Below, piece by piece: positions 25,919 through 35,244 of a stretch of DNA of 64,000 bases. Each line of letters opens with the position of its first letter. Positions within the stretch are counted from its first letter, which is position 1. Both the position numbers and the translations under genes were made by a program. Source of the DNA: Halolactibacillus halophilus (GTDB taxonomy: Bacteria > Bacillota > Bacilli > Bacillales > Amphibacillaceae); contig NZ_FOXC01000001.1 of the NCBI RefSeq assembly GCF_900115605.1, forward strand, positions 157,430 through 221,429, given 5' to 3'. The notes beneath the pieces were generated by a model. The model had not been told where the DNA came from and did not search any database. It saw only the letters and a list, made by a program, of their open reading frames with translations.

Positions 25919-28549
25919 TTATTTCGCATCATACCATGTCGGACCGTGCGCATAATCGACTTTTAGTGGTACAGATAGTTCAACAGTCTGTTCCATCACC
26001 TCTGGTACAATTCTTTTTAATTGGTCAATTTCTTCTTTAGGTGCTTCTAATATCAGTTCATCGTGTACTTGCAGTAGCATATTCGCTCGTAGGCCTTCTG
26101 CAGTTAAACGCTCAGTTAAATCAATCATGGCTTTTTTAATAATATCAGCCGCACTACCTTGAATCGGTGTATTCATCGCGGTACGCTCAGCAAAGCTTCG
26201 CTGATTAAAATTACGACTTGTGATATCTGGTAAATAACGGCGGCGGTGCATCAAGGTAGTCACGTAGCCTTGTTGTTTTGCTTCTTTTACAATTTCATCC
26301 ATGTATATTTTTACACCTGGATAACTATTAAAATAACGATCAATAAAAGCTTGTGCTTCTTTACGAGTAATCCCTAAATTTTGTGATAATCCGTAATCAC
26401 TAATGCCGTAGACAATTCCGAAGTTAACCGCTTTGGCTTGACGGCGCATTAAACTATCGACGTCTGCTTCTTCCACGTGGAAAACATCCATGGCGGTTTG
26501 CGTATGAATGTCACGGTCATCCTTAAATGCCTGAATGAGTTTCTCATCACCGGCAATATGGGCAAGGACACGCAACTCAATTTGAGAGTAGTCACAGGCA
26601 AACATTTCCCAATTGTTTTCACTAGGAACAAAGGCTTGACGTATCTTTCTGCCTTCTTCTAATCGAATCGGAATGTTTTGTAAGTTGGGATCTGTTGATG
26701 AAAGGCGCCCAGTTTGTGTCAAAGCTTGATTGAAGCGGGTGTGTATTTTCCCGTCTGCATGAATCACTTTAAGCAACCCTTCTAAATAGGTTGACTGTAG
26801 TTTTTGAAGTTGACGATACAACAAAATATCTTCAATAATTGGGTGTTTCATTTTTAATTGTTCTAAAACATCCGCAGCCGTTGAATAGCCTGTCTTAGTT
26901 TTCTTTATCACCGGTAATTCAAGTTTCTCAAACAACACAACCCCAAGTTGTTTAGGCGAGTTTAAGTTAAATGATTCACCAGCGGCCTCATATATTTTTT
27001 CTTCTATCGTCTTTAAACGTTCTGCTAAGTCTTGCTGCATCACTTCTAATTTTTCTCGGTCGACCATAACGCCGAGTTCTTCCATATCGGCTAAGATCTT
27101 ACTGAGTGGTAGTTCAAGAGTTTCGTATAACATCATCTGTTCATTCGTAACAAGCCCTGCTTCAATCGTTGGCTTTAATGCGTAGACGACATGTGCTTTT
27201 CTTACAATGTGATCACGTAACACGTCTTCATCAGGAATGGCTAGTTTTTTTCCTTTACCATACACATCCTCATCTTCTCTTACCCCAATCGAATCATAAC
27301 GAGATGCAATGGACGGGATATCATGATTGTTTTCTGATGGATTCACTAAATAGGAGCCTAGTAATAAATCGAACATAATACCTTTAACATCAATGCCTAA
27401 ATGTTTAAAAGTAACCAATACTTTTTTTGCGTCAAAGGTATACTTTTTCATTGATTCGTCTCTTAAATACGCATGAAAAGCCGCATCTTTTTCAACAACA
27501 TCCTTACTTAAAAAATAGTGATGGTCTTCGTTACTCATGCCAACACCAAGAAGCTTATCCGTATGATATTGTTCTGTTAGATAATCAACGACAAGACTTT
27601 CTTCTCCTGTAAGACTTAGCTGACTAAAATCGTTAACGACTTCAACAGTCATGTCTTTTAAAGTTTCAGTTTCTTCAATCTGGTCGGCGTCAATCATTGA
27701 CATCAGTGATTTAAACTCTAATTGTTTGAATAAATCTCGCAACTCTTTCATGTCAAAACCGTCATATTTAGTCTTATCTAGTTCGACAGTAATGGGAGAC
27801 TCGCGGTTAATCGTCGCCAGCTCATATGACATAAAGGCATCTTCTTTATGGGTCACTAACTTTTCTTTTAATTTTTTACCGCTGACATCATCAAGTCCAT
27901 CGTATACTTTTGACAATGTTTCGAATTGTTTTAACAATTTAATTGCCGTTTTTTCACCAACTCCCGGTACACCCGGTATATTATCAGAAGCATCTCCCAT
28001 TAATGCTTTCATATCAATAATTTGCGCAGGTGTTATCTCTAGTTTTTCATTGAGATAATCTGGTGTATAACTTTCTGTCTCACTGATTCCTTTTTTCGTT
28101 AGATGTACAGATGTTTTATCGGATACAAGTTGAAGCATATCCTTATCACCGGTAATAACTGCCACATCAAAACCTTTTGTTTCTGCTTGTTTTGATAATG
28201 TTCCAATAATATCATCCGCTTCATAATTCGCTAATTCATAATGGGTAAGCTGAAAAGCATCAAGCAACTCACGTGTGATGTTGAATTGTTCTGATAGTTC
28301 CGGTGGTGTTTTTTGTCGCCCACCTTTATATTCTTTATATGTGTCATGACGAAACGTCGTTTTGCCCGCATCAAAAGCGACCAGCACATGCGTTGGGGCT
28401 TCTCGTTCTAATATTGTCAACAACATCTTCGTAAAACCGAAGACTGCGTTCGTATGCACCCCTTGTGTATTTGAAAGTAGTGGTAAAGCAAAAAATGCCC
28501 GGTACAAGACACTATTACCGTCAATCAAAACTAATTTTTTATCTGACAT
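25919..28549 (-). CDS. polA: DNA polymerase I, without proofreading residues
   Basis: An 876-residue polymerase. The N-terminal 5'-3' exonuclease spans about 1-290 (LIDGNSVLYRAFFALP, then VAFDAGKTTFRHDTYKEYKG). The central domain, about 305-470, has VVDYLTEQYHTD where proofreading enzymes have DxE, so the 3'-5' exonuclease is dead, as in other bacilli. The polymerase domain carries motif A FACDYSQIELRVLAH, motif B RRQAKAVNFGIVYG and motif C LLQVHDELILEAP. It fills gaps and removes primers. First gene of polA-mutM-coaE, downstream of phoPR as in B. subtilis. Confidence 0.98.
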   Translation of the reverse strand: MSDKKLVLIDGNSVLYRAFFALPLLSNTQGVHTNAVFGFTKMLLTILEREAPTHVLVAFDAGKTTFRHDTYKEYKGGRQKTPPELSEQFNITRELLDAFQLTHYELANYEADDIIGTLSKQAETKGFDVAVITGDKDMLQLVSDKTSVHLTKKGISETESYTPDYLNEKLEITPAQIIDMKALMGDASDNIPGVPGVGEKTAIKLLKQFETLSKVYDGLDDVSGKKLKEKLVTHKEDAFMSYELATINRESPITVELDKTKYDGFDMKELRDLFKQLEFKSLMSMIDADQIEETETLKDMTVEVVNDFSQLSLTGEESLVVDYLTEQYHTDKLLGVGMSNEDHHYFLSKDVVEKDAAFHAYLRDESMKKYTFDAKKVLVTFKHLGIDVKGIMFDLLLGSYLVNPSENNHDIPSIASRYDSIGVREDEDVYGKGKKLAIPDEDVLRDHIVRKAHVVYALKPTIEAGLVTNEQMMLYETLELPLSKILADMEELGVMVDREKLEVMQQDLAERLKTIEEKIYEAAGESFNLNSPKQLGVVLFEKLELPVIKKTKTGYSTAADVLEQLKMKHPIIEDILLYRQLQKLQSTYLEGLLKVIHADGKIHTRFNQALTQTGRLSSTDPNLQNIPIRLEEGRKIRQAFVPSENNWEMFACDYSQIELRVLAHIAGDEKLIQAFKDDRDIHTQTAMDVFHVEEADVDSLMRRQAKAVNFGIVYGISDYGLSQNLGITRKEAQAFIDRYFNSYPGVKIYMDEIVKEAKQQGYVTTLMHRRRYLPDITSRNFNQRSFAERTAMNTPIQGSAADIIKKAMIDLTERLTAEGLRANMLLQVHDELILEAPKEEIDQLKRIVPEVMEQTVELSVPLKVDYAHGPTWYDAK

Positions 28550-28652
28550 TATGTCAACTCCTTATCCTCATTATGTATCACTATATTTATTAGACCCCGC
28601 TTATCAAATGGATGAATTACCGCCGAAACTAATCTTATCTTATCATGTTTTC

Positions 28653-28670
28653 ATCATTTTCAAAAATGAT
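28653..28670. promoter_or_regulatory. Inverted repeat overlapping the probable polA -35
   Basis: ATCATTTT-TG-AAAATGAT is a perfect 8+2+8 repeat on the minus strand. TTGAAA within it may be the polA -35, with GATAAG 18 bases on. A candidate operator; no regulator can be named. Confidence 0.35.
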
Positions 28671-28688
28671 ACTTACTCAGGCGACAAC

Positions 28689-28722
28689 AAAAAAAGAACA
28701 GACACTCATGTCTGTTCTTTTG
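28689..28722 (-). terminator. Terminator overlapping the phoR stop codon
   Basis: AAAGAACAGACA-TGAG-TGTCTGTTCTTT is a perfect 12-bp stem followed by TTTTG on the minus strand. The 5' arm is the last codons of phoR and the loop contains its TGA. Confidence 0.92.
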
Positions 28723-30079
28723 GTAACATAATTGTAAATGTTGAGCCTTCATCAACCACACTGTCAACAAAAATCTGACCATGATGAGCTTCTACTATAT
28801 GTTTCGTAATAGATAAACCTAATCCAGTGCCACCTGTATTGCGACTTCTCGCTTTATCAACGCGATAAAAGCGTTCAAAAATACGTGGCAACACTTCTGT
28901 TGCTATACCCATGCCGTTATCACTCACTTCAATTTTAACATATCCGGAGGAATTATAAGCAGCTATGGTGACTTCCCCACCATTTGGTGAATAATTAATC
29001 GCATTATAAATCAGATTCAAAATCACTTGTTTTAACCGGTCATAATCAGCCGAGAGTTCAAGTCCCTCTTCGCCAGCAATCGTTAAGTCCATGCCTTTTG
29101 CTTTTGCTTGCACTTTTGCCATTTCAACAGACTCTCTTATTAAACCATCAAGCTGAATAACTTGGTAATTCAAATGAAAATCTACCTTTTCTAACTTAGA
29201 TAAGTCAAGTAAATCCTGAATCAACAACTGTAGCCGGTGACTCTCTTTATAGATAATTGAAAGAAAACGTTGTTCTAGTTCTTTATCTAATTCATCTTCT
29301 AACATTGTTTCAGCAAAGCCTTTGATTGATGTAATCGGCGTTCTTAGTTCATGTGACACATTTGCAACAAAATCTTTACGTATTTGTTCCAAACGTTTAA
29401 ACTCTGTCACATCATGAAAAACAAGCACCGCACCACGCAAATCATGTTTTTGGTTAAAATAAGGTGCGCCAATCACTTCTAAATAATACGTCGTTAAGTC
29501 TTTTGTGAGGGTTATTTCATTTTTGATCGGTTGTTCATATAAAAAGACTTCTTGAACCGTTTCATCAATTTGATTTTGGTCGAGAACATCGTAGTACAAT
29601 GAGTCTGTATAACGTTCTCTCGTTAACCCAAACAGATCAACAAAGCGCTTATTTACTAAATGAACATACCCTTGTTGGTCAATAAGCATGACACCACTTG
29701 CCATATTTTCAATCACGCTATTGAGTTGACGGGCATGCATCTTTTCTTGACGGTTTAAATCTTGTAAATGGCGAGCAAGCTCATTAATCGCACCTTGAAG
29801 GCGTCCTGTGTCCGCGTGAAAATCTTCATGTACGCGCACTTTATAATTCCCACTGACAAGTGAATCAATCGTTTCTACTAAATGCTTAACAGGACGGACA
29901 TAATTTTTATATACTTGATAAAATAATAAAATAATCATAAAATATGCTCCGGTAAGTAGAAAGAAGACAATATATTGCGCACTACCAAAAACAAGCGGTA
30001 CAATCGCAAATACAAGCACAACAAATAACACACTTACTGACAGCACTTGAGTCAAAAACAGCCGCCGATGAGTCGTCAT
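28706..30079 (-). CDS. phoR: Phosphate-type sensor histidine kinase PhoR, lacking an extracytoplasmic sensor domain
   Basis: A 457-residue kinase. Two membrane helices (about 11-31 and 35-55) are separated by only a few residues, so no outside sensing domain exists; B. subtilis PhoR has one and is about 120 residues longer. Then follow HAMP (about 56-108), PAS (about 118-225), HisKA with the H-box FVANVSHELRTPITSIKGF, and HATPase with NLIYNAINYSPNGG, DNGMGI and GTGLGLSI. It overlaps phoP by four bases. Signals probably enter through the membrane or PAS domain, possibly via the Pst transporter. Confidence 0.94.
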   Translation of the reverse strand: MTTHRRLFLTQVLSVSVLFVVLVFAIVPLVFGSAQYIVFFLLTGAYFMIILLFYQVYKNYVRPVKHLVETIDSLVSGNYKVRVHEDFHADTGRLQGAINELARHLQDLNRQEKMHARQLNSVIENMASGVMLIDQQGYVHLVNKRFVDLFGLTRERYTDSLYYDVLDQNQIDETVQEVFLYEQPIKNEITLTKDLTTYYLEVIGAPYFNQKHDLRGAVLVFHDVTEFKRLEQIRKDFVANVSHELRTPITSIKGFAETMLEDELDKELEQRFLSIIYKESHRLQLLIQDLLDLSKLEKVDFHLNYQVIQLDGLIRESVEMAKVQAKAKGMDLTIAGEEGLELSADYDRLKQVILNLIYNAINYSPNGGEVTIAAYNSSGYVKIEVSDNGMGIATEVLPRIFERFYRVDKARSRNTGGTGLGLSITKHIVEAHHGQIFVDSVVDEGSTFTIMLPKEQT

Positions 30080-30771
30080 TTTTTCGGCTCCTCCATTTTA
30101 TAACCAAGTCCGCGTATCGTCTTAATATAAATTGGTTGCTTCGTATCTGGTTCGATTTTTTCTCGCAAATGACTGACGTGAACATCAACGATTCGCGTAT
30201 CACCGGCAAAATCATAGTTCCACACGGCCGTAAGTAATTGATCACGTGACAATACTTTCCCTTTATGCTTGGCTAAGTAAAATAATAGTTCAAATTCTTT
30301 TCTCGTGAAGGTTAGTACTTCACCACTAAGCGTTGCTTCATATTGTTCTGGATAGATGGTTAACTCACCGATGGATAAGTATAAGGCTTCTTCTGCTTTC
30401 GGTTTATTCGTCCGCCGTAAAATGGCCTTAATACGAGCAACAACTTCTTTTGGGCTGAAAGGTTTCGTTAAGTAATCATCCGCTCCAAGTTCTAAGCCCA
30501 AGATTTTATCAAATTCATCATCTTTTGCCGTTAACATTAAAATGGGACTGTCTATCTTTTCTTGACGCAAGGCTTTGGTCACGTCAGTCCCTTCCATTCC
30601 TGGTAACATAAGATCTAACACAATTAATTCATAGTCATTTTTTATCGCTTTAGCCAGTGCTTCTGTACCTGAATAGGCGACATCAGTATTGAAGCCCGCT
30701 TTTTCTATATGGTATTGTAACAAGGTGACAATTGATTCTTCATCATCAACAATTAAGATTTTTTCACTCAA
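30076..30771 (-). CDS. phoP: Response regulator PhoP
   Basis: A 231-residue OmpR-type regulator. The receiver has acidic residues in IVDDEESIV, the phosphoacceptor in LIVLDLMLPGMEG, and the conserved Lys in DDYLTKPFSPKE. The winged-helix output has TRKEFELLFYLAKHKGKVLSRDQLL and GDTRIVDVHVSHLREKIEP. It starts at a TTG codon, eight bases after GAAGGGGG. The rare start may limit expression. Candidate Pho boxes lie about 85-120 bases upstream, suggesting self-control. Confidence 0.97.
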   Translation of the reverse strand: MSEKILIVDDEESIVTLLQYHIEKAGFNTDVAYSGTEALAKAIKNDYELIVLDLMLPGMEGTDVTKALRQEKIDSPILMLTAKDDEFDKILGLELGADDYLTKPFSPKEVVARIKAILRRTNKPKAEEALYLSIGELTIYPEQYEATLSGEVLTFTRKEFELLFYLAKHKGKVLSRDQLLTAVWNYDFAGDTRIVDVHVSHLREKIEPDTKQPIYIKTIRGLGYKMEEPKK

Positions 30772-30853
30772 CCTTTATACCCCCTTCATGTTTCATTCAT
30801 ATTTATCATAGCTGTTTTAATCAATAATTGAAAGACAGACTAATCAACTCACC

Positions 30854-30889
30854 TGTAAAATTTCATTTACAAAGTAAAGTTTTTGTAAA
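30854..30889 (-). promoter_or_regulatory. PhoP-binding direct repeats upstream of phoPR
   Basis: On the minus strand TTTACA (30884-30889) and TTTACT (30873-30878) are exactly 11 bases apart, the spacing of B. subtilis Pho boxes (TT-A/C/T-ACA). A third TTTACA lies at 30854-30859. A promoter, TTTCAA with 17 bases and TATGAT, follows near 30800-30828. Confidence 0.6.
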
Positions 30890-30945
30890 TTTTTTGACGA
30901 ATGATGCATACAAGACCTCTTTTTCTATGATTAGTAAGAAAAGAA

Positions 30946-30974
30946 AGAAAAAAAATCACCGCTTAAAGCGATGA
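30946..30974 (-). terminator. Terminator after the unidentified gene upstream of phoP
   Basis: TCATCGCTT pairs with AAGCGGTGA across a very short loop on the minus strand, then TTTTTTTT follows. Confidence 0.85.
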
Positions 30975-30986
30975 CTTTCGGTAACA

Positions 30987-31547
30987 TTATTGGTTTAGGA
31001 ATACCTCTTCTTTATGTGTTTGAAGCTCTTTTAACATCGATTGATAAGCACTTGTTTGAAGCTCTTTTGTTGTATCTTGATATGATTCAGCAATCGCCAC
31101 CGTTTTTGTTTCGTCTTTTAACACAGCAAACCCTTCAATATAAGCTTGATTTTCCGCTTCTGGGACGTCACTATATAGGAGATTTTCTAGATAAAAAGTC
31201 ATCACTTCTTTTTTCGGATCCACAAAAAAGTTAAACACACCATTTTCACGAAGCATCTGACTGTATTTATCTTCAGAAATGACATCAAAATGTTCCTCCG
31301 TAAACAGATATGCATCCACATTGTCCCTATTAATTTCATTTAACGCCACAGTCTGAAATGTTACGTCCGCTTCTTCAAGATCAAAGTCCGGTAAACTATT
31401 ATCTGATAATACACCAATTATTAACGGTACACCTTCATAGCGCAATGCCACTTGATTGTCACCCTTCGCTCCATTAGTTAATACAGCAAATGATGCGATC
31501 CCAGTAAGTACGATGATTGCCATGATACCTATCCATTTTTTGCTCAC
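30987..31547 (-). CDS. Unidentified membrane-anchored protein in the mdh position
   Basis: A 186-residue protein. A hydrophobic N-terminal segment (about 5-23, WIGIMAIIVLTGIASFAVL) works as an uncleaved anchor or signal; no lipobox cysteine is seen. The rest is acidic and would lie outside. There is a stretch resembling a periplasmic-binding-protein lobe (VPLIIGVLSD then VDAYLFTEEHF), but I would not assign it. It has its own promoter (TTACAA, 16 bases, TATAAT at 31570-31600), an AGGAGGGG site and terminator. In B. subtilis mdh occupies this spot between icd and phoP. Confidence 0.8.
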   Translation of the reverse strand: MSKKWIGIMAIIVLTGIASFAVLTNGAKGDNQVALRYEGVPLIIGVLSDNSLPDFDLEEADVTFQTVALNEINRDNVDAYLFTEEHFDVISEDKYSQMLRENGVFNFFVDPKKEVMTFYLENLLYSDVPEAENQAYIEGFAVLKDETKTVAIAESYQDTTKELQTSAYQSMLKELQTHKEEVFLNQ

Positions 31548-31659
31548 CCCAACCCCTCCTAGTTATATGGTTGATTATAATTAATATTATCATCATTGTA
31601 ACACATTAAAACATAAATTACAAAAAAAGGTTTTTGTATCACCCTATTAATTTTAACCT

Positions 31660-31697
31660 AAAAAAAGCGTACAACGACAATCGCCGTCATACGCTTC
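31660..31697 (-). terminator. Terminator directly after icd
   Basis: GAAGCGTA and TACGCTTT pair on the minus strand, with an inner ACG/CGT, followed by TTTTTTT. It closes the citZ-icd transcript where mdh would be expected. Confidence 0.85.
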
Positions 31698-31706
31698 ATT
31701 AGAATA

Positions 31707-32981
31707 TTATTTACCCATGTTGCTAATAAGAGCATCTGCAAATTCACTTGTTTTCACTTCTGTTGCACCGTCCATAAGACGTGCAAAGTCATAAGTCACA
31801 ACTTTAGAACCAATTGTATGATCCATTGATTTTGTAATCAAATCAGCCGCTTCAGTCCAACCTAAGTGTTCAAGCATTAATACACCTGAGAGGATAACAG
31901 ATGACGGATTCACTTTATCGAGTCCAGCATATTTAGGTGCCGTTCCGTGTGTTGCTTCAAAAATCGCATGGCCTGTTTCATAGTTAATGTTTGCCCCTGG
32001 AGCAATACCAATACCACCAACTTGAGCTGCAAGCGCATCTGAAATGTAGTCACCATTTAAGTTCATCGTCGCAACCACGTCAAATTCTTTAGGACGTGTA
32101 AGAATCTGTTGTAAGAAGATATCTGCAATCGCATCTTTAACAATAATTTTACCTGCTGCTTCAGCGTCGCTCTGTGCTTGGTCAGCGGCTTCTTTACCTT
32201 CAGTTTCAACGATTTTATCATACGTTGCCCACGTAAAGACTTGGTCTTTAAATTCTGTCTCAGCTAATTCATAACCCCAGTTCTTAAAGGCACCTTCAGT
32301 GAACTTCATAATGTTGCCTTTATGCACGATCGTAACACTTTTGCGTCCTTCTTTGATTGCATAATCAATCGCGGCACGCACGATTCGTTTCGTTCCTTCT
32401 TCAGATACTGGTTTCACACCAATACCAGATGTTTCTGGGAAGCGAATATTCGTAACACCCATTTCATTTTGTAAGAAGTCGATGACTTTCTTTACTTCAT
32501 CAGAACCTTTAGCCCATTCAATTCCAGCATAAATATCTTCTGTGTTTTCACGGAAGATGACCATGTCTGTGTCTTCTGGACGTTTAACAGGTGAGGGTAC
32601 CCCAGCAAAATAACGAACCGGACGTAAACAGGTAAACAAATCTAGTTTCTGACGCAATGCGACATTTAATGAACGAATCCCACCACCGATTGGAGTTGTA
32701 AGTGGACCTTTGATTGCAATTTTATATTCACGAATGGCATCAAGAGTGGCTTCTGGTAACCATTCTCCTGTTTTATTGAAAGCTTTTTCACCTGCGAGTA
32801 CTTCTTTCCAGACAATTGATTTTTCACCATGATAGGCTTTGTTTACAGCTGCCTGAAGAACGCGACTTGCGGCATTCCAAATATCAGGACCTGTTCCGTC
32901 GCCTTCAATAAATGGAATAATAGCATGATTGGGCGTGATTACTTTCCCTTGTTCTACGGTAATTTTTTCACCTTGTGTCAT
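31707..32981 (-). CDS. icd: NADP-dependent isocitrate dehydrogenase
   Basis: A 424-residue enzyme of the E. coli/B. subtilis type. It has [13 protein letters not shown] at the N-terminus, [18 protein letters not shown] with the substrate Ser and Arg residues, the metal-binding [12 protein letters not shown], and [16 protein letters not shown] for the NADP-binding loop. It makes 2-oxoglutarate with CO2 and NADPH. It follows citZ by 40 bases. With mdh gone from the operon, its main job may be glutamate precursor and NADPH supply (inference). Confidence 0.98.
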   Translation of the reverse strand: MTQGEKITVEQGKVITPNHAIIPFIEGDGTGPDIWNAASRVLQAAVNKAYHGEKSIVWKEVLAGEKAFNKTGEWLPEATLDAIREYKIAIKGPLTTPIGGGIRSLNVALRQKLDLFTCLRPVRYFAGVPSPVKRPEDTDMVIFRENTEDIYAGIEWAKGSDEVKKVIDFLQNEMGVTNIRFPETSGIGVKPVSEEGTKRIVRAAIDYAIKEGRKSVTIVHKGNIMKFTEGAFKNWGYELAETEFKDQVFTWATYDKIVETEGKEAADQAQSDAEAAGKIIVKDAIADIFLQQILTRPKEFDVVATMNLNGDYISDALAAQVGGIGIAPGANINYETGHAIFEATHGTAPKYAGLDKVNPSSVILSGVLMLEHLGWTEAADLITKSMDHTIGSKVVTYDFARLMDGATEVKTSEFADALISNMGK

Positions 32982-33010
32982 TTAGATTTCCTCCTTGAGT
33001 TATATATAGG

Positions 33011-33030
33011 TAAACGTTAATTAACGTTTA
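33011..33030. repeat. 20-bp perfect palindrome across the citZ stop codon
   Basis: TAAACGTTAATTAACGTTTA reads the same on both strands and includes the citZ TAA. As RNA it forms a hairpin 30 bases before icd. It may affect processing or coupling, or be an operator; no protein can be assigned. Confidence 0.45.
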
Positions 33031-34136
33031 TTCACTGGTTTAAAGGTTTGATTTTCTAGGCCAACGTATTCTGCCCGCGGACGTATGAGTCGATTGTTGG
33101 CATACTGTTCCAGCATGTGAGCAATCCATCCAGACGTTCGACTCATTGCGAAAATCGGGGTAAATAAATCATGTGGAATGCCTAAGGCATGATACATAGA
33201 CGCTGAATAAAAGTCGACATTTGCTGGTAAGCCTTTTGTTTCTTTTACATAGTTTTCGATTTTTTCTGATATTTCATACCACTGTGACATGTCTTTTTGT
33301 TTTGTAATTTCTTTTGACATTTCTTTTAAATGTTTCGCTCGCGGATCGCCTTCTTTATAAACTCGGTGTCCCATTCCCATAATCTTTTCCTTATTCGCTA
33401 TTTTTGCTTTCACATAAGGAATTGCCGCATCTGTTGTTTCAATTTCCATGAGCATTTTAATCACTTGTTCATTGGCTCCACCATGCAGCGGCCCCTTTAA
33501 TGCACTGATAGCAGCGGTCAAGCCGGAGTAAAGATCTGATAAAGTCGCCACACAGACGCGTGCTGTGAATGTTGACGCATTGAGCTCATGATCAGCATGA
33601 AGGATAAGGGCTTTATTGAACGCTTTGCTCTCAAGCGAATTAACATCCTTTCCGTGTAACATATATAAGAAATTTTCGGCATAACTTAATTCTTGTTTAG
33701 GTTCAATAAGTGCTAAGCCGTTCCTAAACCGATGAAATGCCGTAATGATCATCGCTATTTTTGCTTGTAAGCGGATTGCTCGGTCAATATTAGAATCTCG
33801 ATCTTCATGATCATGTTCGGAATCATAAAGACTGAGCATTGAAACAGCTGTTCTAAGTACATCCATGGGGTGCGCGTTTTCTATGTGCATATGTTTTAAC
33901 TGTTCAATAAATGATGGGCTAAGTGTCATTTCATCAAACAATTGGGCCTTAAATTTATGTAGCGCATCTTCATTAGGCAGTTGTTTATACCATAAAAGGT
34001 AAACAACTTCTTCAAATGATGCTTGTTCAGCAAGGTCATCAATACTGTAACCAACATAACTTAATTTTCCTTTTTCAATTGATGTAATATCTGTTTGTGC
34101 AACAATGATACCTTCTAAACCTTTTGACGTTGACAT
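33021..34136 (-). CDS. citZ: Citrate synthase
   Basis: A 371-residue type II-like (small, Gram-positive) citrate synthase. Active-site regions are LILHADHELNASTFT (His), GGANEQV and MGMGHRVYKEGDPR (His, Arg), and VDFYSASMYHALGIP (Asp). It condenses oxaloacetate and acetyl-CoA. It lies 22 bases after ytwI and leads into icd. Length equals B. subtilis CitZ (372). Confidence 0.97.
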   Translation of the reverse strand: MSTSKGLEGIIVAQTDITSIEKGKLSYVGYSIDDLAEQASFEEVVYLLWYKQLPNEDALHKFKAQLFDEMTLSPSFIEQLKHMHIENAHPMDVLRTAVSMLSLYDSEHDHEDRDSNIDRAIRLQAKIAMIITAFHRFRNGLALIEPKQELSYAENFLYMLHGKDVNSLESKAFNKALILHADHELNASTFTARVCVATLSDLYSGLTAAISALKGPLHGGANEQVIKMLMEIETTDAAIPYVKAKIANKEKIMGMGHRVYKEGDPRAKHLKEMSKEITKQKDMSQWYEISEKIENYVKETKGLPANVDFYSASMYHALGIPHDLFTPIFAMSRTSGWIAHMLEQYANNRLIRPRAEYVGLENQTFKPVNKR

Positions 34137-34158
34137 CCTTCTTCCTCCTTTTTGTTAT

Positions 34159-34629
34159 TTAAAATAACTTTATAACGTGATCAACGATATTCATTATCAT
34201 ATAAGCAATTCCCGCACCGATAAGCGGACCAACAGCAACTCCTTGTAAGAAAACAACTGCCAAGATTGTTCCCATTACTAATGCTGTTGTTAAATGCGGA
34301 TCATTTGCAAGTAAATCGAGTCCCCCACGGGCGACCATCGACACAAACAAACCTGCACCTAATGCAATCCATCCATAATAATTTTTCACACTTTCTAATA
34401 GTTCAGAAAATCCAATTTCTCCTGTCGCAATTGGAATCAAAACTGAAAGAGTAATAATCGTCACACCTATGCTCATCCCTCGTTCTTGAATGATAGGAAA
34501 TAGTTTCGTATCTAGTTTAAATAACTGTATGCCTAAAAGGACATAGACAGAAATAATAATCGCTTGGTTTTTACCAAAATAACCAAGCAGGAGTAAGATA
34601 ATTAAAAATAATGTGGACTGATTAAACAT
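34159..34629 (-). CDS. ytwI: UPF0756 (DUF441) membrane protein, YtwI-like
   Basis: A 156-residue protein with four hydrophobic helices, near residues 5-20, 45-70, 80-97 and 105-150. The family opening MFNQSTLFLIILLLLGYFGK and the motif PHLTTALVMGTILAVV are visible. Function is unknown. The longest frame begins at a GTG five codons earlier, which overlaps AGGGAG; the ATG chosen matches family N-termini. It is upstream of citZ, as in B. subtilis, but the spore gene ytvI between it and fxsA is absent. Confidence 0.9.
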   Translation of the reverse strand: MFNQSTLFLIILLLLGYFGKNQAIIISVYVLLGIQLFKLDTKLFPIIQERGMSIGVTIITLSVLIPIATGEIGFSELLESVKNYYGWIALGAGLFVSMVARGGLDLLANDPHLTTALVMGTILAVVFLQGVAVGPLIGAGIAYMIMNIVDHVIKLF

Positions 34630-34811
34630 AGCTTTCCAAACCACTCCCTGTTCACCATTTGTTCTTAATTAGTATCAAACGATAACATAATCAGATACAT
34701 TCACTGAATAATCTTAACATAAATAGCATAAAAAATATAGTCATCTGGTGCTGATTTAAGCAAATATAGCGAAATATCAGAATCTTTTTCAAGTAAATAT
34801 TCACTTTTTAT

Positions 34812-34849
34812 ACGATGTAGCTAGGAGGTCTCCCCCCTAGATGCATCGT
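34812..34849. repeat. Strong hairpin without T-run after fxsA
   Basis: ACGATG-TA-CTAGG-GG pairs with CC-CCTAG-TG-CATCGT, with two single mismatches. It begins at the fxsA stop codon. Neither strand has a U-tract, so it may stabilise the 3' end or act as a weak terminator. Confidence 0.5.
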
Positions 34850-35244
34850 TAAAAACGGCGATAAGTAATGACTTGGCCATTTCTCACCATTTGTTCAATT
34901 TGACGTTTTAGTAATTGTTTTAACGGTCCTCTGGAAAAAGGTAATAACAAACTAAAACCGATGGTATCTGTAATAAAACCTGGCGTTAATAAAAGTAAGC
35001 CACCAACTAAAATACAAATCCCGTCAAAGATTTGTTCACCAGGCATTTCACTGCGCTGCATTCTTTCATTGGCTTGTTGCAAGGTCTCTGCCCCTTGTTG
35101 CTTAGCTAATACGGCTCCTATAAATCCTGTCAGTAAAATAAAGCCAAAGACAGACCAACCACCAACCAATGAACCGGCCCATAAAATCACGGCTAGTTCA
35201 AGCGCTGGCATAATCAAAATCGTCAGTATGATCCACTTCCACAT
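34849..35244 (-). CDS. fxsA: FxsA family membrane protein
   Basis: A 131-residue protein with three hydrophobic helices (about 4-21, 28-46 and 72-98). Family motifs are GGWSVFGFILLTGFIGAVLAK and LLLTPGFITDTIGFSLL. In E. coli FxsA affects exclusion of phage T7; the normal role is not known. The gene lies between pyk and the citrate synthase cluster as in B. subtilis (ytzA). Confidence 0.92.
   Translation of the reverse strand: MWKWIILTILIMPALELAVILWAGSLVGGWSVFGFILLTGFIGAVLAKQQGAETLQQANERMQRSEMPGEQIFDGICILVGGLLLLTPGFITDTIGFSLLLPFSRGPLKQLLKRQIEQMVRNGQVITYRRF

Noticed and set aside
28653..28670. Reading the polA inverted repeat as a Fur box
   Set aside because: It shares only part of the TGATAAT-N-ATTATCA pattern, and polA is not a plausible iron-regulated gene. 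Kept only as an unnamed inverted repeat.
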